A stretch of 29,067 nucleotides of DNA from JAZDEL01 sp043820655 (GTDB lineage Archaea > Iainarchaeota > Iainarchaeia > Iainarchaeales > JAZDEL01): positions 1 to 29,067 of the forward strand of contig JBDRDO010000058.1 of assembly GCA_043820655.1 (NCBI GenBank), written 5' to 3'. A program made the position numbers and the translations under genes. The notes beneath the pieces were generated by a model. That model saw only the letters and a list, made by a program, of their open reading frames with translations, was not told the DNA's origin and made no database searches. Below, piece after piece: positions 1-6,800 of this stretch. Within the stretch, counting starts at the first letter, position 1. Each line of letters begins with the position of its first letter.

Positions 1-1
1 C

Positions 2-1837
2 TACAACGGCGCGGATGAGGCATTCAGGATAACAAGCCTCAGTGTTTATGACAACAGCGGGTATTTCTTCGCCGATGAGGGCAGTTATGATGATTATATA
101 GGGGCAGGCCAGAGGGGCGATTTTGATGTTGAGGTTGACACATACGAGGTCAGCGGAGACAGGTCAGGCACTGTTTATGTGAAGGTTACAGGTGAATTCC
201 CGAATAGCGGGAGAACATGCAGCTACTCAAACATAGGCGAGGACAGCTTCACAATTACAGTTGATGACAGGTATGACGGGGACGATTATTACGATTACGA
301 CAGGAGCCCGTACTGCGGCGAGATGGAGTGGATAACAGGCACAAAAACAATTGACGAGGGCACGGAGGAAACAGTCACATTCCGCCTGCAGAATAACAGC
401 GATTACACGTTCTATCTTGAGGGAGTTTATATCACAGAGAGCGGCTCATTTGATGCGGAACTTGTAGGGAATTACACAGACGAGCGCATCTACGCGGATG
501 ACGAGATTGATGTAAAGGTTAAGATAGATGCGGATTATGTTTCAGGCACGAAGTGGGGCACAGTAACGCTTAAGGCGAAGGGTTACTTCATGCGCAACGG
601 CAAGAAGATGTGCTATTACAATGACATTTCAGAGGCCGCGAGCATTAAGATTCTGAACTCAGGCAGTTCAAGCGACAATGGCGCAAGGTGCAGCGGAATT
701 TCACTTAATACAAAGGACTTCTTTGTTGAGGAAAGGGACTCGGAGGAGAAAACCTTTTACCTTGAGAACAACAGCGGAAGGTACTTTATAATTGACAGGG
801 TAAGCGTCGAGAGGCTGCGCGGCGCATTCAGCGTAAGGCTGAGCGGCGGAGACTATGATGATAAGAAGGTTTATGATAATCAGAACGCAAGGATTGAGGT
901 CACTGTAAAGGGCAATAGTGTCAATTACAGCGATAAAAGCGGAAGGGCAAAGCTTAAGGTTGAGGGGCACTTTTCAAACGGGGAAAAATGCTATTATTCA
1001 GACCTTTACGAGTACTTTGATGTCACTGTTTGGGACAGCAAGGATGAGAGCAGGGATTCCGGCAATGATGAAGGCAATGGAAATGATTACACGAGTTCCG
1101 AGTGCGCGGATTTCAAGATAAACGTGCCCAACCAGATTACATTCACGGGAACTTCAGGGGTTATTGAGGTTTCAGTTACAAACCCCATGAATTACGAGGC
1201 AACGGTTTCACTCTCAGGCGCGGGGCTTGATATTGTGCCTGACGAATTTACTGTCGGCGCAAATAACACCACGAGCAAAACACTGCGCGTTAGCTCAGGG
1301 AAGGAAGAGGCATTCCTGATATTTAAAACAGAAGTTAACGGCTGCAATATTGCGGACAGGACCACAAAGATTTACTTCATGCAGGAAGAAGGGAATGATG
1401 AGGAAGATAATGGTTACGATTACGGCAACGGCGTTGAGGTAAGGACCGCGCCGACAAGCATGAAGTTCAGCGGAAAGGGCGATGTTGTTATTACAGTAGA
1501 GAACACATCAAGCGAGGAAATGGAAGTAAGGTTCTGGCTTGAGGGCTTCCCGGAAGACTGGGAAAGCACAGAGGGAACTAAAACAGTTGCCGCGGGCGAC
1601 AGTGCGGACATTACCGCAAGCATAACCCCCACAACCGAGGGAACATTCACGGGCAAAATGATTGTTGAGGCAGGCGGAAAGAGCATTGAGAAAACGCTTA
1701 CATTAACAGTTGAGCCTATGGAGAACTTCTTCAGTTCAGGGTTTGCAGTGCTTGCGGATAACGCAGTTGTTATAGGCCTGCTTGTGATTATAGTGCTCCT
1801 TGTCCTGATGATAATTTACATTCAGGCAAGGCGCTGA
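2..1837 (+). CDS. Cell-surface Ig-like repeat protein with C-terminal anchor (5' truncated)
   Basis: The frame is open from base 2, so the start lies outside the window; the GTG at 179 is internal. About 611 residues are visible. I see repeated units of roughly 110 residues, each with a Cys near its start and another in a C-Y/S-x-S/D-like motif near its end (bases about 215, 310-625 and 685-995), which fits beta-sandwich domains closed by a disulfide. Two further Ig-like domains follow (about 1109-1380 and 1435-1710). One hydrophobic helix (about 1757-1827) ends in a short basic tail QARR, so the protein should be anchored with its bulk outside. Repeats and anchor resemble the gene at 2732-4732, so the two look like paralogues. 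A stalk, adhesin or S-layer-like role is inferred; no catalytic motif is visible. Confidence 0.85.
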   Translation, partial: YNGADEAFRITSLSVYDNSGYFFADEGSYDDYIGAGQRGDFDVEVDTYEVSGDRSGTVYVKVTGEFPNSGRTCSYSNIGEDSFTITVDDRYDGDDYYDYDRSPYCGEMEWITGTKTIDEGTEETVTFRLQNNSDYTFYLEGVYITESGSFDAELVGNYTDERIYADDEIDVKVKIDADYVSGTKWGTVTLKAKGYFMRNGKKMCYYNDISEAASIKILNSGSSSDNGARCSGISLNTKDFFVEERDSEEKTFYLENNSGRYFIIDRVSVERLRGAFSVRLSGGDYDDKKVYDNQNARIEVTVKGNSVNYSDKSGRAKLKVEGHFSNGEKCYYSDLYEYFDVTVWDSKDESRDSGNDEGNGNDYTSSECADFKINVPNQITFTGTSGVIEVSVTNPMNYEATVSLSGAGLDIVPDEFTVGANNTTSKTLRVSSGKEEAFLIFKTEVNGCNIADRTTKIYFMQEEGNDEEDNGYDYGNGVEVRTAPTSMKFSGKGDVVITVENTSSEEMEVRFWLEGFPEDWESTEGTKTVAAGDSADITASITPTTEGTFTGKMIVEAGGKSIEKTLTLTVEPMENFFSSGFAVLADNAVVIGLLVIIVLLVLMIIYIQARR

Positions 1838-1838
1838 T

Positions 1839-1853
1839 TCTTTTTTTAATTTT
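1839..1853 (+). terminator. Oligo-T terminator after the first surface gene
   Basis: A run of seven T (1841-1847) begins four bases after the TGA at 1835-1837 and is followed by another T-rich stretch. Archaeal RNA polymerase commonly terminates at such U-runs without a hairpin, and the next gene has its own TATA box 30 bases on. Confidence 0.4.
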
Positions 1854-1873
1854 GCCAATCGCAACACAAGCCA

Positions 1874-1887
1874 AAAGGATTAAATAC
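1874..1887 (+). promoter_or_regulatory. TATA box and BRE for the gene at 1920
   Basis: AAAAGGATTAAATAC holds a purine-rich BRE followed by the TATA-like TTAAATAC (1880-1887). A start about 25 bases downstream falls near 1908-1912, leaving almost no leader before the GTG at 1920. Confidence 0.55.
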
Positions 1888-1919
1888 CCCAACACCCCAT
1901 ATTATTGCGGTGTTATTTG

Positions 1920-2588
1920 GTGCGTGCAATTCACTTGGTTTTGCTTGGGATTATGCTTGTCTCGCTTGTTTATGCCGTTGCGGCGGATTCGCCAAACCCC
2001 GGATTTGAGGCAAGTGACCTTATTATTGCACATGCGGAGACTATAGATGACCCTAATGACCCGTGCAGGATGACTCTCGGGTCGGCAGATGACAGGACAT
2101 TTGAAGGGGGAGAGTGGATGTACATTTATTATGACATAGAAAATACCTCGGATGAAAAATATTGTGTAAAGGTTGTCGCCTCACAGCAGGGGCTGTCAAG
2201 CGCATCCGAATCCTTCGGAATAATAAATCTGGGCGGACCGGAATACCGGCCGATTGACTCCCATGAAACAATTGAGTTTCCGTACGACGGGACAAATAAT
2301 ACGCCTTCACATTGTCACATGGTGACAACAGGGGAAAGAAAAGCCACCCCTGAAGGGGTTTCATTTGAGCCCGGCACATACCAATTTACCGCATGGGTGG
2401 ATAGCTACACTGAGTGGAACTCTTCAGGCTGTGATGAGAGCACTAAAACCGAGATGCGTAAGGGTGACACTGATGACAGCGTAATTATTAGGATAAGTGG
2501 CGGCCCCATATCCGTCCCAGAACTCCCAATCTGGCTTGTTCCTGTGATGCTTGCTGGTGTGCTGTTTGTGATTTACAGGCGCAGGTAA
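1920..2588 (+). CDS. Secreted protein with PEF-CTERM-like sorting tail
   Basis: I chose GTG 1920, giving 222 aa; an in-frame TTG at 1905 lies upstream of the expected transcription start. Residues 1-22 form a signal peptide with a hydrophobic core and a small-residue end (YAVAA). The body is acidic with two or three Cys pairs and beta-rich character; I do not recognise a domain. The end is distinctive: VPELP, a hydrophobic helix and YRRR at the very C-terminus. That matches the layout of archaeal PEF-CTERM signals (VPEFP, helix, basic end), which archaeosortases process. The export and sorting call follows from this layout; the function of the mature protein is unknown. Confidence 0.8.
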   Translation: MRAIHLVLLGIMLVSLVYAVAADSPNPGFEASDLIIAHAETIDDPNDPCRMTLGSADDRTFEGGEWMYIYYDIENTSDEKYCVKVVASQQGLSSASESFGIINLGGPEYRPIDSHETIEFPYDGTNNTPSHCHMVTTGERKATPEGVSFEPGTYQFTAWVDSYTEWNSSGCDESTKTEMRKGDTDDSVIIRISGGPISVPELPIWLVPVMLAGVLFVIYRRR

Positions 2589-2621
2589 TTCTGATTTTGG
2601 GCTGATTCACTAATTACCGTG

Positions 2622-2641
2622 AAAAAGGAAACATTTAAATA
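2622..2641 (+). promoter_or_regulatory. BRE and TATA box for the gene at 2732
   Basis: GAAAAAGGAAACATTTAAATA contains a purine-rich BRE and the TATA element TTTAAATA (2634-2641). The predicted start near 2662 would leave a leader of about 70 nt with a G-rich stretch (GGGGG, about 2719-2723) before ATG 2732. Confidence 0.55.
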
Positions 2642-2731
2642 CGAGTTAAGCAGCAAGTATTATAAGGCGTTTTTTTACTATTGAGTAGTAACATTAATGC
2701 CGCGGATTGGAATCTTTCGGGGGCTGAAATT

Positions 2732-4732
2732 ATGAATTTCAAACATTTGCTTGTTGCAATTGCCATGCTTTTCATTGTATCCTATGCCAGCGCAGGCTGG
2801 GCATTTGGGTATTATGATGATGATTGGAGCGTTGAAGTGTACCACGGAGGGGCGTGGACAGCGCATTATGAGCCGCATTACCACTATTATCATGATGGCT
2901 ATTACTATTACAATAACGATTTCAGGGTCTATTATGGCGGATATTACAACTACTTCGATGCAGGATGGTATGGAAGCAATAGGTACTGGTACAAGGACAA
3001 TACCGAGGGTTACGGTCAGAGGTACTGGTATGGCGAGAATTACGGGTACCATTACACCCCGTATTATGCCCCGAATTACTACTATTACGGCGGAACATGG
3101 GTTAATTACGGGAACCCCAACTGGATAAGCTATTACGGATATAATTACTACGGGTCCGCGTATTACAGCGGCGCGGCGGATTACACCTATTACGGCCCGG
3201 TTTCAGGCAGTGCTTTTGGAAGCGCGGGTTACGGTTACGGGGATTCAACAGGGTATGCATACAAGTATCCGCAGGAAGGATTCTGCCACGACATTTCACT
3301 CGGCGCAAATGATGTCTACATAACTGCGGGTGATGATGCGGAAGTTACTGTTAATATAAAGAACAGCGCATACAGGAATTTTGATGTTGAGAGTGTTTCA
3401 CTGCATATTGATGGTTTTGATGTTAAGCAGACATCCGTGAAATATGATGAGGAAATTAAGGGCTATGGTTCGGGAAGCGCAAGATTTAAAATTGAGGCAA
3501 GGGCTGATGCAAAAACCGAGAGCATTAATGCAACTGTCCGTGTTTCAGGTGTTTTTACTGACGGAACAAACTGCTCGCCCTCGGATATTGGGGCGGCTGA
3601 GTTTGAGATTAGGGTTAGCGGGAAAAGCAAGCGCGAAAGGGATGAAGGCACAGATTATTCATACAGCACCGCCTCTTATAGGGGGGACAGCGGGAACTAC
3701 TGGCAGGAAAGTGCTGGCGAGTATGTGAGCGAGGATTATAAGGAGCCTAAGGAAGAGTCATACAAGCCCGGCGGGAACTGCTCGGCGCTTGGGTTTGAAA
3801 ACAAGACTAATCCCGCAGGGATTAATGTAGAGGCAGGGGAGCAGGTTTATGATGAAATTTACCTGAAGAATTATTCAGCACTGAGGTTTTATATTGACTC
3901 TGTTGATGTAGAGGAATACAGCGCTGCTTTCAGTGCGGGCGGGCATGTAAAGGATTCCGTTGTTCTGCCTGAAGACAGGGCACGCGCAGGATTCTGGGTT
4001 AATGCACATAATAGCGAGGCAGGAAACACGGGACAGATTAAGGTTAAGGTTAATGGGCATTTCTCCGACGGGCTTTACTGCGGAATTGAAAGCAATGCAT
4101 TGCCTGTTTATGTTAAGGGCGGGAAGCAGGACAATTACTGGGCTTTCAAATTTGATGCGCCCACTAAGATTGAGCTTGAGGAAGGGGGCAATGCATACCT
4201 CAAAATAACAATAGATAACCCCACGGATGAGGATGCAGTTGTTACGCTTGTGGGTGAGGATGTTGTGGCGTCCCCCGCCACTATAAACATCCCTCCCCAC
4301 ACACTTGCGGAGCGCACCATTAAAGTAAGCAACGGCGGCGCGGAAGGGAAGGGATATGTGTTCTATAAGGTTTATGCGGGAAATGTTAAGGTTTCTGAAA
4401 AGTTCACAAAAGTGCTGTTTGTTGAGGGCGGAAATGGCAATGGAAACAGCGATTGGGAAGAGAGCGGGTGGGAGGATTATGATAACGGGAATGAGGATAA
4501 TGGCAACAGTGCGGAAGGCGCGGGAAGCACAGGCACCGAGGGCACAGGCAATGAAGGCTCCGGTTCAGGGACAGACTTCACAGCAATGGCAGGCACTGCA
4601 TTCGCGGTTCTGAGCGGAAATGCCATTAATATCGGCTTGCTGATGCTTATTTTCATAATGCTCTGGATGATTTATAGGGCAGTTTCAGGGAACAGGGTGC
4701 GCAGGCCTGCAAGAGTAAGCAGCAGGGTTTAG
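2732..4732 (+). CDS. Tyr-rich cell-surface protein with Ig-like repeats and C-terminal anchor
   Basis: I chose ATG 2732 (666 aa) because it begins a clean signal peptide (MNFKHLLVAIAMLFIVSYASA); the in-frame TTG at 2681 would put 17 polar residues in front. Residues about 22-184 are extremely rich in Tyr, Gly, Trp, His and Asn, with runs such as HYHYYHDGYYYYNN. Two Cys-bracketed Ig-like units follow (about 185-300 and 350-460), then an Ig-like domain (about 469-560), a Gly/Asn/Glu/Ser-rich linker and one membrane helix (about 628-650) with a basic tail. It shares unit pattern and anchor with the protein at 2-1837. Surface display is well supported. An adhesive or cross-linking role for the Tyr-rich part is inferred from composition only. 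Confidence 0.85.
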   Translation: MNFKHLLVAIAMLFIVSYASAGWAFGYYDDDWSVEVYHGGAWTAHYEPHYHYYHDGYYYYNNDFRVYYGGYYNYFDAGWYGSNRYWYKDNTEGYGQRYWYGENYGYHYTPYYAPNYYYYGGTWVNYGNPNWISYYGYNYYGSAYYSGAADYTYYGPVSGSAFGSAGYGYGDSTGYAYKYPQEGFCHDISLGANDVYITAGDDAEVTVNIKNSAYRNFDVESVSLHIDGFDVKQTSVKYDEEIKGYGSGSARFKIEARADAKTESINATVRVSGVFTDGTNCSPSDIGAAEFEIRVSGKSKRERDEGTDYSYSTASYRGDSGNYWQESAGEYVSEDYKEPKEESYKPGGNCSALGFENKTNPAGINVEAGEQVYDEIYLKNYSALRFYIDSVDVEEYSAAFSAGGHVKDSVVLPEDRARAGFWVNAHNSEAGNTGQIKVKVNGHFSDGLYCGIESNALPVYVKGGKQDNYWAFKFDAPTKIELEEGGNAYLKITIDNPTDEDAVVTLVGEDVVASPATINIPPHTLAERTIKVSNGGAEGKGYVFYKVYAGNVKVSEKFTKVLFVEGGNGNGNSDWEESGWEDYDNGNEDNGNSAEGAGSTGTEGTGNEGSGSGTDFTAMAGTAFAVLSGNAINIGLLMLIFIMLWMIYRAVSGNRVRRPARVSSRV

Positions 4733-4750
4733 GCGTGCCATCTGGCGAAC

Positions 4751-4859
4751 GGCTCTGTAGAAATCATTTATAAACCCCAAAATCCGCGGTTCGTGGAACC
4801 CTTCAAAACTGCGAATTAAAGGCTGTTAATTTTTTGTTTTTTATCATTTCTACAGCGCC
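4751..4859. mobile_element. 109-bp MITE-like element with 17-bp inverted repeats and 9-bp target duplication
   Basis: The left end GGCTCTGTAGAAATCAT (4751-4767) and the reverse complement of the right end, GGCGCTGTAGAAATGAT (4843-4859), match at 15 of 17 positions. The element is flanked exactly by the perfect 9-bp direct repeat CTGGCGAAC (4742-4750 and 4860-4868), the mark of a transposition. The interior has no gene; it holds a small hairpin (GGTTC-GTG-GAACC, 4788-4800), a TATA-like TTTATAAA and T-runs near 4830-4842. A GGC(T)CTGT end with a 9-bp duplication recalls the IS903 group of IS5-family elements, with IS6-type ends as an alternative. The family is inferred; the transposition signature is seen. 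Confidence 0.8.
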
Positions 4860-4872
4860 CTGGCGAACGAAA

Positions 4873-4884
4873 CCATTAAATAAA
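4873..4884 (+). promoter_or_regulatory. TATA box for the small lipoprotein gene
   Basis: CCATTAAATAAA carries a TATA element centred near 4879, about 26 bases before ATG 4905, so the transcript probably starts at or next to the start codon (leaderless). It lies just outside the MITE-like element and its right target repeat. Confidence 0.55.
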
Positions 4885-4904
4885 ACCGTGCGCATTATGT
4901 TAGC

Positions 4905-5156
4905 ATGGGCAGTAAGCTTATTCTGATTGCTGCGCTTTTTTGCGCAGTGCTTGTTTTTGGCTGTACAACAGGGCAGGCAGGCGCGGCTTTGGATTGCTCG
5001 GATGATGACGGCGCAGATATCCAGAACAGGGGCGAGGGGGATAGCTGTTCTGGAACAGGCGTGCTGGAACGTACCTGCGATAACGGAGTAGAGAAATTCC
5101 TCGATATTCCCTGCCCTTCAGGAATGCGCTGTGTAAGCGGGGCCTGTGAGCAGTGA
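4905..5156 (+). CDS. Small Cys-rich surface lipoprotein
   Basis: 83 aa. The N-terminus is a lipoprotein signal with lipobox LVFGC, so Cys20 would be lipidated after cleavage. The mature part of about 60 residues is a single Cys-rich module: DCSDDDG, then DSC, TGVLERTC, IPCPSGMRC and SGAC. The larger lipoprotein at 26884-28524 contains the same arrangement (acidic D-x-D-x-G start, D-x-C, L-x-E-x-x-C, then a closing C-x-x-G-C-x-x-G-A-C), so this gene looks like the module on its own. As I recall, such modules recur in surface proteins of DPANN archaea. Ligand and role are unknown. No ribosome binding site is evident, consistent with a leaderless transcript. Confidence 0.75.
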   Translation: MGSKLILIAALFCAVLVFGCTTGQAGAALDCSDDDGADIQNRGEGDSCSGTGVLERTCDNGVEKFLDIPCPSGMRCVSGACEQ

Positions 5157-5180
5157 CATTAAAGGCTCAAAACCCCATCA

Positions 5181-5194
5181 AAACCTTTATATAC
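5181..5194 (+). promoter_or_regulatory. Main promoter candidate of the ribosomal superoperon
   Basis: AAACCTTTATATAC contains a strong archaeal TATA element (TTTATATA, 5186-5193) after an A/C-rich BRE-like stretch. It predicts a transcript start near 5217 and a leader of about 335 nt before uL3. A second, weaker TATA-like ATATAAAT lies at 5253-5260. Confidence 0.6.
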
Positions 5195-5262
5195 CTTTTA
5201 CAGCGGTAATAGGTATAGTATTGTACACTGTATCGGCGCGGAACCCGCGTGGATATAAATGC

Positions 5263-5287
5263 AAAAAAAGCGATTTTGCTTTTTTTT
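5263..5287 (+). terminator. Terminator-like A/T hairpin with U8 in the leader
   Basis: AAAAAAAGC (5263-5271) pairs with GCTTTTTTT (5278-5286) across the loop GATTTT, and the 3' arm ends in eight T. It would release a transcript of about 70 nt from the 5186 promoter, so it could be an attenuator or the end of a small RNA. Confidence 0.45.
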
Positions 5288-5442
5288 GGTTGGTTGGGTT
5301 TTTGGATTCTCAGTAGTTTGCCGTCCCAATTGTTGGTGTGCGTACTTGCGCTATGCGCTGCCGTAAGGTGTGCACAAGGCGCATTGCATGTGCCTGTAAG
5401 GGCGCGTGCATAATGAGGCAGTGGTTTGCGCAGTGCAGGACA

Positions 5443-5518
5443 GTGTGGCTGAAAGCCGCACGCGTCACGCCCCTATTTTGGCTGTAGCCAAAATGGGCGC
5501 ATTCGGCTCAAGCCGAAT
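5443..5518 (+). repeat. Palindromic repeat copy A (three hairpins, upstream of uL3)
   Basis: Hairpin 1 is GTGTGGCT-GAA-AGCCGCAC (5443-5461, one G-U pair). Hairpin 2 is ATTTTGGC-TGTA-GCCAAAAT (5475-5494). Hairpin 3 is ATTCGGC-TCAA-GCCGAAT (5501-5518). Linker GGGCGC between hairpins 2 and 3 and the trailing AGCGGCGG are shared with other copies. Copy C at 6699-6780 is the same structure in the opposite orientation; copy B is at 20185-20265. The copy sits 34 bases before the uL3 start codon. Confidence 0.8.
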
Positions 5519-5552
5519 AGCGGCGGGCGCAAACGCGCAGGGATGCGAAAGC

Positions 5553-6800
5553 ATGTCAAAAAAACATAAGCCCCATTCAGGGAGCAAGGCATATTACCCC
5601 AAGGTTCGGGCGAAGAAGGAAACACCTAGTTTTAGCACATTTAACCGCAGGGATGAAAAAAGCATTGCCGGGAAGGCACTTAATTTTATCGGGTATAAGG
5701 CAGGGATGATGCAGGTTATGGGCACTGACAAGCATGAAAGGGCAGTGAGTTACGGGCAGGAAGTTGCAATTGCGGGAACTGTTGTTGAGTGTCCTGCTTT
5801 GAAAGTTTTCGGCGTGCGCGCGTATGGGAAACAATCGGGCGGCGGAACTTACGGTTTGAAAGTTCTTGGGGATGTTTATGCGGAAAAAATTGAGAAGGAC
5901 CTTCTGAAAAAAATAAAGGGCTTCAAAAAGAAGAAAAAGAAAAGCAAGAATGCGGCGGAAAAAGAGGGCAAGGAACAGGGGGGAAATAAAAAAGAAAAGG
6001 CTGAAAAAACTTTGGCTTTTTCAGGGTTTGCGGATTTGGAGGCGGCAAAGGAAAAGATTGTTGATGTTAGGCTGCTTGTGCACACGCAGCCAAGGGCCGC
6101 GGGTGTGAGAAAGAAGAGGCCTGATATTTGCGAGATTTCAATAGGGGGAACTGCTGAGGAGCAGATTGCCTTTGCAAAGGGCAAGCTTGGCGCGGAGCTG
6201 CGTGTGGATGAGGTTTTTGAAACAGGCGGATTTGCCGATGTTAAGGGTGTTGATAAGGGACACGGATTTTCAGGGGTCATTAAAAGGGCAGGTGTGAAAA
6301 CAGGCAGGCCGAAGGCAAAGAAGTACAGGGTTGTCGGCAGCATAGGGCCGTGGAATCCCTCGACAGTTATGTGGACTGTTGCAAGGCCTGGTCAATTGGG
6401 GTATCAGAATCGCACTGAATTGAACAAAAGGGTGCTTGTTGTCGGGAATAATGTTTCCACTGTGAATCCGGCTTCGGGATTTAAAAATTACGGAAATGTA
6501 AAATCTGATTTTATGGTTGTTGCGGGGTCTGTACCCGGACCTGCCAAAAGGGCAATTGCAATGCGTTTGCCGATGAGGGAAACGCCCGCGGAGAGGTTTA
6601 ATATTGCGGATGTTAAGTCAGTGCGCGGGGAACTGCTTGCCACTGTTGCCGAGAAGGGCGAAGGCAAGGGCAGTGCTGCCGAGGCAAAAGCCGACGCTAT
6701 TCGGCAGAAGCCGAATGCGCGCATTTTGCCGGAAGGGCAAAATAGCGGGCGGCACGGATCACGCGCGGATCCTTCCGCGCAGGGGGGCGATAAAAAGTGA
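5553..6800 (+). CDS. rpl3: Ribosomal protein uL3
   Basis: 415 aa from ATG 5553 (MSKKHKPHSGSKAYYPKVRA), typical of archaeal uL3; the 49 codons open upstream are non-homologous leader. uL3 is an early 23S rRNA-binding protein whose loop reaches toward the peptidyl transferase centre. The core signature is clear: GHGFSGVIKRAG near residue 236 and GSIGPWNPSTVMWTVARPGQ after it. Two oddities make it longer than the 330-360 aa I expect. One is a Lys/Glu-rich insertion at about residues 112-152 (KGFKKKKKKSKNAAEKEGKE). The other is a C-terminal extension of about 40 residues that encodes palindromic repeat copy C and ends GDKK. The stop overlaps the uL4 start (GTGA). Confidence 0.97.
   Translation: MSKKHKPHSGSKAYYPKVRAKKETPSFSTFNRRDEKSIAGKALNFIGYKAGMMQVMGTDKHERAVSYGQEVAIAGTVVECPALKVFGVRAYGKQSGGGTYGLKVLGDVYAEKIEKDLLKKIKGFKKKKKKSKNAAEKEGKEQGGNKKEKAEKTLAFSGFADLEAAKEKIVDVRLLVHTQPRAAGVRKKRPDICEISIGGTAEEQIAFAKGKLGAELRVDEVFETGGFADVKGVDKGHGFSGVIKRAGVKTGRPKAKKYRVVGSIGPWNPSTVMWTVARPGQLGYQNRTELNKRVLVVGNNVSTVNPASGFKNYGNVKSDFMVVAGSVPGPAKRAIAMRLPMRETPAERFNIADVKSVRGELLATVAEKGEGKGSAAEAKADAIRQKPNARILPEGQNSGRHGSRADPSAQGGDKK
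6699..6780 (-). repeat. Palindromic repeat copy C, translated inside the uL3 C-terminus
   Basis: In + strand order it has ATTCGGC-AGAA-GCCGAAT (6699-6716), ATTTTGCC-GGAAG-GGCAAAAT (6723-6743) and GCGCGGA-TCCT-TCCGCGC (6763-6780). Its reverse complement aligns with copy A across hairpins 2 and 3 and their linkers. The hairpin 2 stem has swapped a G-C pair for C-G, so pairing is kept. It is read in frame with uL3 and contributes residues including RQKPNARILPEGQNSG and GSRADPSAQ, without disturbing the stop. Confidence 0.85.

Larger units (their letters stand above)
5217..5552 (+). promoter_or_regulatory. Long structured leader before uL3
   Basis: This gene-free stretch holds several foldable parts. 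They are a GC hairpin CGCGG-AAC-CCGCG (5237-5249), a terminator-like hairpin with a U-run (5263-5287), a G-rich tract (5288-5305), a hairpin GGCGCAT-TGC-ATGTGCC with one G-U pair (5378-5394), and a three-hairpin palindromic repeat (5443-5518). A leader this long before a ribosomal operon suggests feedback control or attenuation. Bacterial S10 operons are controlled this way by uL4, but no archaeal counterpart is shown here, so regulation is inference. An open frame from GTG 5406 runs through the palindromic repeat into uL3, but it does not resemble uL3. Confidence 0.5.

Noticed and set aside
5406..5552. N-terminal extension of uL3 from GTG 5406
   Set aside because: The frame is open, but the 49 residues come from palindromic repeat A and leader sequence and do not resemble uL3; ATG 5553 gives the family start.
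5930..5950. A-rich stretch in uL3 as a frameshift site
   Set aside because: The frame continues correctly into conserved uL3 sequence on both sides, so the Lys run is simply an insertion.
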